Shown: positions 1 to 9,035, numbered from the stretch's first letter. The stretch is DNA of 64,000 nt from an uncultured Pelagibacteraceae bacterium (GCA_902626645.1 CACOGC010000002.1:124001-188000), one strand, 5' to 3'. Made by a program: numbers and translations. The notes: generated by a model not told the origin, from the sequence alone.

Positions 1-485
1 TTTTTATCTACATCATAACTTATTGCATTAAACCATTTACCCGACATTGAAATTTTCAATCCATGAGTTATGTGACCTCCTGAATTTAAGCTCATACCCA
101 TAAAGGTGTCGTTTGGTTTTAGTAAAGCCAAAAATACAGCGCCATTTGCTTGAGCACCAGAATGAGGTTGAACATTTGCGTATTTACAATTGAAAAGTTT
201 TTTTATTCTCTCAAGTGCTAGTTGTTCTGCTACATCAACATGTTCACAACCATTATAATATCTTTTACCTGGATATCCTTCTGCATATTTATTTGTTAAA
301 ACTGATCCTTGAGCTTCTAATACAGCTTGCGAAACTATATTTTCAGAAGCTATTAACTCAATGTGATTTTGTTGTCTAATTAACTCATCATTTATTGCCT
401 TAAATAAATCTGGATCAGATTTTGAAAGACTTTTTTCAAAAAAATCTTGGTAAGAAGAATTTATATATTTTGATTCACTTGACAT
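1..485 (-). CDS. glyA: Serine hydroxymethyltransferase, N-terminal part (runs off window)
   Basis: This is the first 161 codons of a PLP-dependent enzyme that interconverts serine and glycine while loading one-carbon units on tetrahydrofolate. The translation shows the family motifs [38 protein letters not shown] and GGHITHG. The PLP lysine lies beyond the window edge. The ATG at 485 lies 7 bases after the rpiB stop, so glyA is probably co-transcribed with rpiB and the upstream hydroxylase-like gene. Glycine and one-carbon supply links it functionally to the sarcosine oxidase operon at 12.3 kb. The identity is secure; only the C-terminal two thirds is missing. Confidence 0.95.
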   Translation of the reverse strand, partial: MSSESKYINSSYQDFFEKSLSKSDPDLFKAINDELIRQQNHIELIASENIVSQAVLEAQGSVLTNKYAEGYPGKRYYNGCEHVDVAEQLALERIKKLFNCKYANVQPHSGAQANGAVFLALLKPNDTFMGMSLNSGGHITHGLKISMSGKWFNAISYDVDK

Positions 486-492
486 TTATTTC

Positions 493-918
493 CTATATTT
501 TTTTTACTCTTTTTTTATGTCTACCACCCTCAAATTTAGTATTAATGAAAGCTTCAATACATTTAAAGGCAGTATTTTTTTTTGTCAATCTAGATCCTAA
601 TGTTATAATATTCGCGTTGTTATGCAATCTAGATAATTTTGTGTTTTTTATTGAATAACACATAGCAGCTCGAATTTTTTTGTGTTTATTTGCAGCCATT
701 GACATTCCCATACCTGAACCACAAACTAAAATACCCATATTTTTTGAGTTAACGCTGACCTTTTTACATAATTTATGAGCATAATCCGGGTAATTTACCG
801 AGATCTTTGAATTATCAGTTCCAAGATCATGAAAATTGTATCTTTTAAGAAACTTTTTTTTAATTTGTTCTTTCAAATTATATCCAGCGTGATCTGAAGA
901 AATAAATATTTTTTTCAA
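493..918 (-). CDS. rpiB: Ribose-5-phosphate isomerase B
   Basis: RpiB interconverts ribose 5-phosphate and ribulose 5-phosphate in the pentose phosphate pathway. The 141-residue length is normal for the LacA/RpiB family. It opens with the SSDHAGY motif (D9, H10), and the phosphate-loop and catalytic cysteine region VCGSGMGMSMAANK carries C66. The HNNANIITLGSR segment follows near residue 98. It starts 1 base after the stop of the hydroxylase-like gene and ends 7 bases before glyA, so the three form one transcription unit. RpiB proteins can also act on allose 6-phosphate, but the core-gene setting favours the ribose role. Confidence 0.95.
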   Translation of the reverse strand: MKKIFISSDHAGYNLKEQIKKKFLKRYNFHDLGTDNSKISVNYPDYAHKLCKKVSVNSKNMGILVCGSGMGMSMAANKHKKIRAAMCYSIKNTKLSRLHNNANIITLGSRLTKKNTAFKCIEAFINTKFEGGRHKKRVKKI

Positions 919-919
919 A

Positions 920-1510
920 TTAGTTAAATTTGTAATCTAAAACGCATGCAACTAAATGGATTCTATTTTCCTCTCCTCCATTGAATGCATTGTGATATTT
1001 AGTATTATTAGTAATCCAAACAGATCCATCTGCAGGCATATGTTTTGCAATATTATCAATAACCATTATAGAGCCTGGGTTAGTAATTATCGGAATATGT
1101 AGTCTAGGCTCTGGATCTCTGTGCCAACTTAAAGTTGATCTTGGCTCCTTTAATAAAATTCTTACACGTCCTAATTTATACTTTGAGGAAAGTACATCAA
1201 ACACTTCTTTGAAATAAGTATGTTTGTAATCTTCAATAAATTCAGAATAAGCAGATTCATCAATCATTTGATCTCTCATAGATTCTTTTCCAGAAGAATC
1301 TGGTTTAGTCCAGAACACTCCTCTTGCCTTATTACCTTTAATTGAGTCTGGATCACCTGGTATTTGCGTTAATGAAATGGCACTAAAATTTGAAACACCA
1401 TTAACTCCTGAAAAACCCTTAATGGTTAATAATTCTTTATAAGCATTTTGAAGTTTGCTTACATCAAACTTAATATCCTGTTTTTGAAAATCGTTAAAAT
1501 TTAAATTCAT
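920..1510 (-). CDS. Aspartyl/asparaginyl beta-hydroxylase-like Fe(II)/2-oxoglutarate dioxygenase
   Basis: A 196-residue protein whose C-terminal half fits the small cupin-type beta-hydroxylase domain. It has an HxD motif at H130/D132 in SWHRDPEPRLHIPI, a distal histidine at H173 in KYHNAF, and a candidate 2-oxoglutarate-binding arginine at R183. These would form the Fe(II) 2-His-1-carboxylate site. The first 110 residues match nothing I recognise. No signal peptide or membrane segment is visible, so it is probably cytoplasmic. It heads a unit with rpiB and glyA. The substrate is unknown: it could be a protein side chain or a small molecule. The family call is fairly firm, the function open. 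Confidence 0.7.
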   Translation of the reverse strand: MNLNFNDFQKQDIKFDVSKLQNAYKELLTIKGFSGVNGVSNFSAISLTQIPGDPDSIKGNKARGVFWTKPDSSGKESMRDQMIDESAYSEFIEDYKHTYFKEVFDVLSSKYKLGRVRILLKEPRSTLSWHRDPEPRLHIPIITNPGSIMVIDNIAKHMPADGSVWITNNTKYHNAFNGGEENRIHLVACVLDYKFN

Positions 1511-1601
1511 TTGTAATTTATTGTCTCCTGATATTGTTTAATATCTTTTTTAAGATATATTTGTATATAACATTTGTCGCATATTTTAAATAGATTTAAA
1601 C

Positions 1602-2591
1602 ATGATTACAGGAAAATTCCCAGCATTGAGACTTAGACGCAATAGAAAAACTGATTGGTCAAGAAGGTTAATTGAAGAAAATAATCTTACACCTAATGAT
1701 TTTATTTTACCCATTTTTCTAATTGATGGAAAAAATAAAAAACAATCTATTAAATCAATGCCCGGTGTTTACAGGTACACAATTGATAAATTAGATAATA
1801 TAGTAGATAGAGCAATTAAAAAAGGCATACCTATGATTGCATTGTTTCCATACACTGAAAAAAGAAAAAAAAATGACTTAGGCACCGAGGCTCTTAACGA
1901 AAATAATCTGGTTTGTAAGGCACTACAGAGAATAAAGAATAAATATAAAAATGAGATTGGAATAATGTGCGATGTTGCATTAGATCCATATACCTCACAT
2001 GGTCATGACGGACTCTTAAAAAACAAATATGTGTTAAATGATGAAACCATAAAAATTTTATTAGATCAATCTTTGTTGCAGGCACAAATGGGTTGTGATG
2101 TTTTAGCACCATCTGACATGATGGATGGTCGAATTGGTGAAATTAGAAAATATCTAGACAAACATAATTTTAAAATGACACAAATACTTTCTTATGCTGT
2201 TAAATATGCGTCAAGTTTTTATGGCCCTTTTAGAGATGCAGTTGGTTCAAAAAACTTATTAAAAGGAAATAAAAAAAATTATCAAATGGACTATAGAAAT
2301 AGTGATGAAGCCATAAGAGAGGTTGCTTTGGATATAAAAGAAGGAGCTGATATGGTCATGGTTAAACCTGGACTACCATATCTTGATATAATTAAAAAAG
2401 TTAAAGAAAAATTTAAGATACCAGTTATGGCATATCAAGTCTCAGGTGAATACTCTTTATTAGAAAATGGAATTAAAAATGATTTAATAGATCGAAATAT
2501 TATTTTAGAAAGTCTTATTTCTTTTAAAAGAGCTGGAGCAAATGCAATTGTTAGCTATTACGCTGATAGATTAGACCAAATTATCAAATAA
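1602..2591 (+). CDS. hemB: Delta-aminolevulinic acid dehydratase (porphobilinogen synthase)
   Basis: HemB condenses two 5-aminolevulinate molecules into porphobilinogen in heme biosynthesis. The 329-residue length is typical. The Schiff-base lysines appear as K201, upstream of YGPFRDA, and K255 in VMVKPGLPYLD. The metal site reads DVALDPYTSHGHDG (about residues 124-137), with Asp and Ala where zinc-dependent enzymes carry cysteines. That predicts the Mg-type, zinc-independent form. It stands alone on the plus strand, divergent from the hydroxylase-like gene and convergent with recO: the two stop codons are adjacent with no spacer. Confidence 0.96.
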   Translation: MITGKFPALRLRRNRKTDWSRRLIEENNLTPNDFILPIFLIDGKNKKQSIKSMPGVYRYTIDKLDNIVDRAIKKGIPMIALFPYTEKRKKNDLGTEALNENNLVCKALQRIKNKYKNEIGIMCDVALDPYTSHGHDGLLKNKYVLNDETIKILLDQSLLQAQMGCDVLAPSDMMDGRIGEIRKYLDKHNFKMTQILSYAVKYASSFYGPFRDAVGSKNLLKGNKKNYQMDYRNSDEAIREVALDIKEGADMVMVKPGLPYLDIIKKVKEKFKIPVMAYQVSGEYSLLENGIKNDLIDRNIILESLISFKRAGANAIVSYYADRLDQIIK

Positions 2592-3272
2592 TTATTTTAA
2601 AGTATTAATAAATTGTAACCTGCTGATAGGTTGGTTTAAGTTATTTGGCTTTAAAATTGACTTTTCAAGATAATCACTCAACAATTTAAGTCCTGTCAGT
2701 AAAGATCCTATATCCTCAGTTGAGTTATTTTTTTCTATTAAAAAATTAGGTATAATTCTTTTTTCTGTTGATGACTTCGATATATATTGTTTTTGATCAC
2801 CAATAATTTTTTCACTAACCAAATTCTCAAAATTTAGGTCATAACCTAAAGATTTAAATAATTCCAACTCCCAAAAGATATAATTCTTTATCCAGTCTTT
2901 AGAGTTTAATAGAATATAAAATTCTTCTAATAAGGAAAATATCTTTGCATTTTTTTGTGACTCAGCTGTAAGTAATTTGACCAAATTCATAGCTGAAGTA
3001 ATACAAGTTAATTTTTGATGGTTATCAAAATATAATGGAGATAAAGCTTCTTGAATCTCTACTTTAAAATAACCCATGCTATTTTCATTTTTCGAATTAT
3101 AGTTTACATATAATTTATTTCCTATTTGAAGATAGTTCTTAATTTTTTTTGAAGTTCCACCAAAAATAATACCGCTTACTTTACCAAAATTTTTAGTGTA
3201 AATTTCAGATATTAATGAATTTTCATTATATCTATTTTTATTTAATAAAAATCCAATATCGTCCCAAATCAT
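2592..3272 (-). CDS. recO: DNA repair protein RecO
   Basis: RecO acts with RecR and RecF to load RecA on SSB-coated single-stranded DNA during gap repair. This 226-residue protein has the expected N-terminal OB-fold region (DIGFLLNKNRYNENSLISEI then GKVSGIIFGG, about residues 4-40) followed by a helical domain. No zinc-finger cysteines are evident. It overlaps the end of rnc by 4 bases, as part of the recO-rnc-lepB-acpS-pdxJ run common in alphaproteobacteria. RecO diverges quickly, so synteny contributes much of the support. Confidence 0.85.
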   Translation of the reverse strand: MIWDDIGFLLNKNRYNENSLISEIYTKNFGKVSGIIFGGTSKKIKNYLQIGNKLYVNYNSKNENSMGYFKVEIQEALSPLYFDNHQKLTCITSAMNLVKLLTAESQKNAKIFSLLEEFYILLNSKDWIKNYIFWELELFKSLGYDLNFENLVSEKIIGDQKQYISKSSTEKRIIPNFLIEKNNSTEDIGSLLTGLKLLSDYLEKSILKPNNLNQPISRLQFINTLK

Positions 3273-3937
3273 AATTTACCCTGATTTTGTAAACATTTAA
3301 CAGCAGCATTTTGTTCGGCATCTTTTTTTGAACTTCCTTCTGCTAAAAAAAATTTAGTATCAATTAATTTTACACCAACCTTAAAAAGGGGTTTATGTCT
3401 TGGTCCAGTATTTGAAATGAGTTTATAAATAGGTAATTTCTTAAATTTCTTTAAAGAGAATTCTTGTAATTTTGTTTTTGCATCTATTTGAGTAACAACA
3501 CTATCTTTAATATTTTCTGACCATAATTCTAAAATAATTTTTTCTACAGAATTAAAACCTCTATCTAGATAAATAGATCCTATTAAAGCTTCACAACAAT
3601 CAGAAACAACTTTATCTTCTACTATATTTTTCTTTTTTTTAATGTCTAAAGTTAAAATATATTTATCAAGGTTAATTTTTTTTGCAATTTGTAAACAGGT
3701 TTTCTTATTTACCAACGATGCAAACTTTTTATCTAATATACCTTCTTTTTCATTGGGGTAAATTTCTAAAAGTTTTTTTGCAATTACTAATCCTAAGACA
3801 CGATCTCCTAAAAATTCTAATTTTTCATTATTTATTTCTTTGTTATAGCTTTTATGAGTTAATGATCTAACTAACAAATCTTTGTCTTTGAAATTGATCC
3901 TAATTTTTTTTTCTAAAGTTTGATAATTAATTTTCAT
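3269..3937 (-). CDS. rnc: Ribonuclease III
   Basis: RNase III cleaves double-stranded RNA, including rRNA precursors and structured mRNA leaders. The 222-residue protein has the catalytic signature NEKLEFLGD at 37-45, with the metal-binding acidic residues E41 and D45. A second acidic cluster is in SDCCEALIGSIYLD, and a C-terminal double-stranded-RNA-binding domain spans roughly 152-220 (TKLQEF to KKDAEQNAA). Its stop overlaps recO, and its start shares one base with the end of lepB. It is a candidate nuclease for the hairpins noted in the ribosomal operons. Confidence 0.96.
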   Translation of the reverse strand: MKINYQTLEKKIRINFKDKDLLVRSLTHKSYNKEINNEKLEFLGDRVLGLVIAKKLLEIYPNEKEGILDKKFASLVNKKTCLQIAKKINLDKYILTLDIKKKKNIVEDKVVSDCCEALIGSIYLDRGFNSVEKIILELWSENIKDSVVTQIDAKTKLQEFSLKKFKKLPIYKLISNTGPRHKPLFKVGVKLIDTKFFLAEGSSKKDAEQNAAVKCLQNQGKL

Positions 3938-4671
3938 TATTTGATCTTTTGAAAGAATCTATCAAATCTGATTGATTTGTTCCATTTCCAAAATGAAAAA
4001 ATACTTCCAATAGATCTATCTGAGGAGAAGAAAATAAATTGTGCCTTTCCTACAAGATTATCTTTATGCACATATCCTACGCTTGATAAATATCTACTAT
4101 CTTTAGAGCAATCTCTATTATCTCCCAAATAAAAGTAGTGATCCTTTGGAACTATAAACTTATCAGAATTTTTAAAAGCATAATCTTTTAAGTAAACAGT
4201 TTTATGTTTTCTTCCATTAGGTAAAATTTCCTCAAAAGTAAATACATCAATGCTTCTATTTCCACAAAATATTTTATCATTTTTTGAGATTCTGGATTTT
4301 AAAACCTCTGAGTTATTTATATACAAATTTGAATTAATAAATTGTACTTGATCTCCGGGCAAACCAATTAATCGTTTTATATAATCAGTTCTATTATCCG
4401 CAGGAGTTTTGAATACAACGACATCTCCCCTTTTTGGCTCACTAAACATTAACCTTCCTGTAAAAATAGGCGGACTAAATGGAAATGAATGTTTGCTATA
4501 ACCATATGAATACTTAGTTACAAATAATCTGTCTCCAACTAACAGATTAGGCTCCATTGAAGAAGATGGTATATAAAATGGTTGTAGAAATATCGATCTA
4601 ATAAAAATAGCAATAATTAATGCATAAAATAAAGTTTTTATATTTTCTTTAAAAAAATTTTTATCTAACAT
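3937..4671 (-). CDS. lepB: Signal peptidase I
   Basis: LepB is the membrane-anchored serine protease that removes signal peptides from exported proteins. A single N-terminal transmembrane helix (about 12-30) precedes the box IPSSSMEPNLLVGD with nucleophile S38. The general-base lysine is K99 in DYIKRLIGLPGD, and the C-terminal GDNRDCSKDSR box is present. At 244 residues it is compact, with one membrane anchor rather than the two of the E. coli enzyme. It lies in a tight rnc-lepB-acpS arrangement with one-base overlaps. Confidence 0.96.
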   Translation of the reverse strand: MLDKNFFKENIKTLFYALIIAIFIRSIFLQPFYIPSSSMEPNLLVGDRLFVTKYSYGYSKHSFPFSPPIFTGRLMFSEPKRGDVVVFKTPADNRTDYIKRLIGLPGDQVQFINSNLYINNSEVLKSRISKNDKIFCGNRSIDVFTFEEILPNGRKHKTVYLKDYAFKNSDKFIVPKDHYFYLGDNRDCSKDSRYLSSVGYVHKDNLVGKAQFIFFSSDRSIGSIFSFWKWNKSIRFDRFFQKIK

Positions 4672-5057
4672 TATCTTTTAACCAAAATTGTAAATGCTAT
4701 TGAATGATCTTTTTCATCAGATAGTGAAAGAAACAAATCATATTCTTTAATTTTGAACTTTTTCTTTATAATTTTATCAATTTTTTTTGATTTATAGAAA
4801 AAAGGTTTACCCCTTTTGTCATTAAAAATTTCAATATCTTTAAAACTCAAATTATTTCTTATGCCGGTACCAAATGATTTTGATAAAGCTTCTTTTGCTG
4901 CAAATCTTTTAGCATAAAAGTTTACTCTATTTACTTTATTTTTAGAAAATTTAATTTCATTAGGTCCAAAAGTTCTTCTTATAAAATTTTGGTTTTCAAT
5001 TAATGGCTGAATTCTTCTATTATTTACTATATCAACTCCAATTCCTAATATTTTCAT
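4671..5057 (-). CDS. acpS: Holo-[acyl-carrier-protein] synthase
   Basis: AcpS transfers 4'-phosphopantetheine from CoA to acyl carrier protein, activating it for fatty acid synthesis. The 128-residue protein shows the N-terminal GIGVDIV motif with metal ligand D9, and the AKRFAAKEALSKSFGTG motif with E56. Both are diagnostic of AcpS-type phosphopantetheinyl transferases. It lies between pdxJ, 6 bases upstream, and lepB, one-base overlap. Confidence 0.96.
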   Translation of the reverse strand: MKILGIGVDIVNNRRIQPLIENQNFIRRTFGPNEIKFSKNKVNRVNFYAKRFAAKEALSKSFGTGIRNNLSFKDIEIFNDKRGKPFFYKSKKIDKIIKKKFKIKEYDLFLSLSDEKDHSIAFTILVKR

Positions 5058-5063
5058 TTTTTG

Positions 5064-5780
5064 TTATTTAATAATCTTTTTAAATTTTTTTATTACTTTG
5101 GATAAACCAAAAAAGACTGACTCACCGATTAAATAGTGTCCTATATTAAATTCTTCTATTTCTTTAAATTTAGCTAATAGTTCAGTTGTTTTATAATCAA
5201 GTCCATGACCAGCATGAACTTCTAAACCAATTTTCTTTGCAATAATTGAACATTTTTTAATTCTATTTAGCTCTTTAGAATAATCCTTCCTCAATTTAAC
5301 TAATCTAGAAAGTCTACCTGTATGAATTTCAACACAATCAGATCCTAATTTATATGAGGTCTTGATATCATCAATTGATGGATTTATAAATAAACTTGTT
5401 CTAATTTTTTTCTTTTTGAATTTCAAAATTATATTTTTAATTATATCTTTATTTTTATCTAAGTCTAAACCGCCCTCTGTTGTGACTTCTTTTCTATTTT
5501 CTGGCACTAAACAAATATAATTTGGTTTTATTTTTAATGCTGTACTTATCATTTTTAGGTTAGTTGAGATTTCTAAATTAACTAAAATCTTTTTTAAAGA
5601 ACAAATCTTTTTTGCATCATTATCTTTTATATGTCTTCTATCTTCACGAAGATGAATTGTTATTGAGTCAGCACCTGCTTTCTTAACAAATTTAGCAGCA
5701 AGTATCGGATCTGGATGTAGTTCACCTCTAGCATTTCTTAGGGTTGCTATGTGATCAATATTTACTCCAAGACGTCTCAC
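5064..5780 (-). CDS. pdxJ: Pyridoxine 5'-phosphate synthase
   Basis: PdxJ condenses 1-deoxyxylulose 5-phosphate with 3-amino-2-oxopropyl phosphate to make pyridoxine 5'-phosphate (DXP-dependent vitamin B6 pathway). The 238-residue TIM-barrel protein begins MRRLGVNIDHIATLRNARG and contains IHLREDRRHI, EVHAGHGLDY and FNIGHYLIGESVFFGL, all hallmark segments. It overlaps the end of pyrE by 4 bases and precedes acpS by 6 bases, a pdxJ-acpS pairing common in proteobacteria. Confidence 0.97.
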   Translation of the reverse strand: MRRLGVNIDHIATLRNARGELHPDPILAAKFVKKAGADSITIHLREDRRHIKDNDAKKICSLKKILVNLEISTNLKMISTALKIKPNYICLVPENRKEVTTEGGLDLDKNKDIIKNIILKFKKKKIRTSLFINPSIDDIKTSYKLGSDCVEIHTGRLSRLVKLRKDYSKELNRIKKCSIIAKKIGLEVHAGHGLDYKTTELLAKFKEIEEFNIGHYLIGESVFFGLSKVIKKFKKIIK

Positions 5781-6364
5781 TTCGTATATCTACTTCCTGG
5801 TGTCGAAATTGGAATTAATTTCAACTCGTTGGGAATTTTGTTCTTTTTATAAGTTGGAACGGAAATTTTAAGGTGCGAAACTATATCTTTTTTAATTTTT
5901 AAATTGTTTTTTGATGACCTATCAATAATTGTTGCAAAACCCATTAATTTTGCTTTTGAATTTTTTATCAATTTTACACATTCCATGCTTGATTTGCCTG
6001 TGGTTATAACATCTTCGATTATTAATACTTTTGATCCTTTTTTAATTTGAAAACCTCTTCTTAATTTAAATTTTCCTTTTACTCTTTCACAGAAAATAGT
6101 TTCTTTTTTAAGTAGTCTTCCAATTTCATAACCGATTACTATACCACCCATTGCTGGTGATAAAATCATATCGAAGTTTTTAAATTTTTTCTTAATTTTG
6201 CTAGCTAAAGATTTACATATTTTTTCTGCTTTATGCGGAAAACTTAATAGTTTTGCGCATTGAATATATTTTGAAGAGTGTAATCCAGAAGATAAAACAA
6301 AATGTCCCTCTAATAACGCATTAGTTTTTCTTAAAATATCTAAGGATTTTTTGTGTGAAAGCAT
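5777..6364 (-). CDS. pyrE: Orotate phosphoribosyltransferase
   Basis: PyrE joins orotate to PRPP, giving orotidine 5'-phosphate in pyrimidine synthesis. The 195-residue protein has the PRPP-binding motif VLIIEDVITTGKS at about 113-125 and the N-terminal HFVLSSGLHSSKYIQC segment (20-35). Its ATG at 6364 lies inside the 3' end of the RSH gene, a 44-bp overlap. The next in-frame Met would remove conserved sequence, so the long overlap looks real and suggests translational coupling of pyrimidine synthesis to the stringent-response gene. Confidence 0.95.
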   Translation of the reverse strand: MLSHKKSLDILRKTNALLEGHFVLSSGLHSSKYIQCAKLLSFPHKAEKICKSLASKIKKKFKNFDMILSPAMGGIVIGYEIGRLLKKETIFCERVKGKFKLRRGFQIKKGSKVLIIEDVITTGKSSMECVKLIKNSKAKLMGFATIIDRSSKNNLKIKKDIVSHLKISVPTYKKNKIPNELKLIPISTPGSRYTK

Positions 6365-8066
6365 TTCTTTTATCTTCGTGTCTAATTATCTTAAATTTTA
6401 TACCTTTTTGTTTTAGCTCTGCAATAAAATTAGTAAAATTTTTTAAATCCCTTATGATTAATTGAAATTTAAAATTTATATAGTTGGGGTTTTTGCCTGC
6501 CATCACAAGGTTTGAAATATTCAGTTTATGTTCTCCGATTAATGAACTAACGTTACCTAGTTGACCGGGTTTATCTGGTAAAGATATCCATAAAGTAGTA
6601 TTGTACTTTTTTACCCTTTCCTCTTTTCTTTCTCCCTTTTCATGCCAATAACGTCTTATAGCTGCCCTTGCTTTTCCTGTTTTTGTTATTGGGATCCAAT
6701 GCAATGATGGTGAATGATTTTTAGAGGTAATAATCTTAACTCTATCTCCATTTCTTAAAATAGTTTGGAGTTCACTTTTATTACCATTAATTTCACATCC
6801 GATTGCAGTATCTCCTATTTTAGTATGTACAGCATATGCAAAATCAATTGGCGTAGCATCTTTTGGTAATTTAATAACCGATCCTTTTGGTGTGAAGCAA
6901 AAAACATTTTCTTGGAACATTTGTAGTTTTGTATATTCATATGAATGTTCTGGATTTTCATTTTTTTCAATGATTTCTACTAAATCTTTTAACCAGTCAT
7001 ATTCTTTCCAAGTTAAAGAATTAAATTTTTCAGATGATTTATATTGCCAGTGTGAAGCAATACCCCTTTCAGCAAAATCATGCATTTCTGTTGTTCTAAT
7101 TTGAATTTCTATGGGTTTTTTATTAGATCCAATAACTGCTGTATGAATTGATTTATAACCATTAATTTTTGGTGAAGAGATATAATCTTTAAATTTGCCA
7201 GGTATACAATTGTATTCTTTATGTATTATTCCTAAAGTTTTGTAACAATCATCAATATTTTTTAAAATTATTCTAAATCCAATAATATCAGTTATTTGTT
7301 CTAGAGAAACTCGCTTCTTTTGAACTTTTCTCCAAATTGAAAAAGGTGTTTTGCCCCTCCCATAAATTTTAGATTGTATATTATTATCATTTAACAAAGT
7401 GTTTATTTCATTAGAAAGAGACTCGAAAATATCTTTTTTGTCAGATTTGATTTCATCTAATCTATTTTGAATTAATGTTCTTGCATCTGTATTCAAAACT
7501 TCAAAAGATAAATCTTCTAGCTCATCACGAATTCTATGCATTCCCATTCTATCAGCCAATGGTGCATAAATTTCCATTGTCTCTTGTGCAATTCTTTTTC
7601 TTTTATCTTCTTTTGTAATAGCTTTTATCGTTCTCATATTATGTAAACGATCAGCAATTTTAACTAACAAGACTCTTATATCTTTTGAGGTAGCTAAAAT
7701 AAGTTTTCTAAAGTTTTCTGCTTTTGAACTTGTGGTTGCGGTGTTTTCAAAAACTGAAATTTTTGTGACACCATCAACTAAATCTGCAACCTCTTCACCA
7801 AATTCTCCTTTAATGGTTTCGTAAGTAGCATAGGTGTCTTCGATTGTGTCATGTAATAAACCAGTTGTAATAGTAGCGCTATCTAATTTAAGATCTGTTA
7901 GGATATTTGCAACTTCTATTGGATGCACCGAATATGGGTCACCTGAAGCTCTCTTTTGGTTACTATGCGCTTTAACAGCAAAATCATAAGCTTTATTTAG
8001 TTTTTCAGGATTTAAAAATTTGTTATAAATTTTTACTTTATTTATTAAATCTTCAGAATTAAGCAT
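6321..8066 (-). CDS. Bifunctional (p)ppGpp synthetase/hydrolase (Rel/SpoT homologue), compact form
   Basis: This 581-residue RSH protein makes and degrades the alarmone (p)ppGpp. The hydrolase HD domain (about 25-175) is intact, with H48, H72-D73 and E76-D77 in LLHDTIEDT. The synthetase domain (about 225-345) has YGRGKTPFSIWRK, KDYISSPKINGYKSIHTA and IEIQIRTTEMHDFAERG. A TGS domain (388-450) and a C-terminal ACT domain (about 492-570) follow. TGS leads almost directly to ACT, so the helical and zinc-finger/RIS modules of standard 700-residue-plus RSH proteins seem missing. The single long RSH is typical of alphaproteobacteria and could be called either relA or spoT. Confidence 0.93.
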   Translation of the reverse strand: MLNSEDLINKVKIYNKFLNPEKLNKAYDFAVKAHSNQKRASGDPYSVHPIEVANILTDLKLDSATITTGLLHDTIEDTYATYETIKGEFGEEVADLVDGVTKISVFENTATTSSKAENFRKLILATSKDIRVLLVKIADRLHNMRTIKAITKEDKRKRIAQETMEIYAPLADRMGMHRIRDELEDLSFEVLNTDARTLIQNRLDEIKSDKKDIFESLSNEINTLLNDNNIQSKIYGRGKTPFSIWRKVQKKRVSLEQITDIIGFRIILKNIDDCYKTLGIIHKEYNCIPGKFKDYISSPKINGYKSIHTAVIGSNKKPIEIQIRTTEMHDFAERGIASHWQYKSSEKFNSLTWKEYDWLKDLVEIIEKNENPEHSYEYTKLQMFQENVFCFTPKGSVIKLPKDATPIDFAYAVHTKIGDTAIGCEINGNKSELQTILRNGDRVKIITSKNHSPSLHWIPITKTGKARAAIRRYWHEKGERKEERVKKYNTTLWISLPDKPGQLGNVSSLIGEHKLNISNLVMAGKNPNYINFKFQLIIRDLKNFTNFIAELKQKGIKFKIIRHEDKRNAFTQKILRYFKKN

Positions 8067-8086
8067 TCAAACACTATATCACTAAA

Positions 8087-8599
8087 TTAAATTTGTTTAA
8101 TAGACCTAATGTCTTTATTTTTTAATGATAATAATAGTTTTTTTATAGAACGTTTTGAGACTGGATGTTTCCAAGTTTTATCTATCTCAAATAATGGAAA
8201 AAGGACAAAATTTCTTTCATGCATTCTTGAATGAGGTAGATTTAATTCGCCTTTTAATTTTTTTCTATTAAAATCAATTATATCGATATCGCACTCTCTA
8301 GGAGCATTTCGAAGTCTTTTCTTTCGTCCCAGGCTTGTTTCAATAGTTTTACAAACACTCATTAATTCAAAAGGTGATAATTTAGTTAAAACCTTAATTA
8401 CAATATTATAAAATTTAGGATTGTTATTATCAGGCCAAGACAAACTCTCATAATAGCTTGATGATTTTACTATTATAATATCATTAAGAATTAATTTTGA
8501 TTTAGCTAATTCAATATTATTGATTTTATTTCCTAGATTAGAACCTATACCTAAATAGACAGGACTAACTTGATTTTCTAATAAATCTTGCTCTATCAC
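8087..8599 (-). CDS. folK: 2-amino-4-hydroxy-6-hydroxymethyldihydropteridine pyrophosphokinase
   Basis: HPPK transfers pyrophosphate from ATP to the pterin precursor of folate. The 170-residue protein has the N-terminal [11 protein letters not shown] motif, the [11 protein letters not shown] motif with metal-binding aspartates, and the [19 protein letters not shown] substrate segment. The start used is GTG at 8599, inside the 3' end of smpB (35-bp overlap). No ATG occurs before the conserved GSNLG box, so this start or one very near it is required. It precedes the RSH gene by 20 bases. Confidence 0.94.
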   Translation of the reverse strand: MIEQDLLENQVSPVYLGIGSNLGNKINNIELAKSKLILNDIIIVKSSSYYESLSWPDNNNPKFYNIVIKVLTKLSPFELMSVCKTIETSLGRKKRLRNAPRECDIDIIDFNRKKLKGELNLPHSRMHERNFVLFPLFEIDKTWKHPVSKRSIKKLLLSLKNKDIRSIKQI

Positions 8600-9035
8600 G
8601 ATTCCAATCTCTTTGTTTTTTTACTGCTCTTTTATCAAATTGTTTCTTACCTTTGGCTACAGCTAACTCTAATTTTGCTTTTCCTTTTTTAAAATACATT
8701 TTTGTAGGTACTATTGTAAGACCATCTCTTTGTATTTTGCCAATTAGTTTATTGATTTCTCTTTTATTTAATAACAATTTTCTTTCATCGAGTGGATTAT
8801 GGTTTGAATAACTAGCTTGCTTATAAGATGCAATATGTGAATTTATCAAGACTATTTCACCTTTTTTTTCTATTGCATAAGAATCTGCTATGTTTACTTT
8901 ACCATTACGAATTGATTTTATTTCAGAACCTTTTAAGACGATACCTGCTTCAAACAAATCCTCAAAAAAATAATTGAAACTAGCTTTTTTATTAAGACAA
9001 ATTATTTTTAAACCACTATTGGTTTTTTTTTTCAT
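8565..9035 (-). CDS. smpB: SsrA (tmRNA)-binding protein SmpB
   Basis: SmpB binds tmRNA and delivers it to stalled ribosomes for trans-translation. The 156-residue protein shows the oligonucleotide-binding fold motifs: [30 protein letters not shown], the [13 protein letters not shown] box, and the basic C-terminal tail [19 protein letters not shown]. It shares one base with the end of dapA upstream and overlaps folK downstream. The tmRNA gene itself is not in the window. Confidence 0.97.
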   Translation of the reverse strand: MKKKTNSGLKIICLNKKASFNYFFEDLFEAGIVLKGSEIKSIRNGKVNIADSYAIEKKGEIVLINSHIASYKQASYSNHNPLDERKLLLNKREINKLIGKIQRDGLTIVPTKMYFKKGKAKLELAVAKGKKQFDKRAVKKQRDWNRDRARFIRKSS

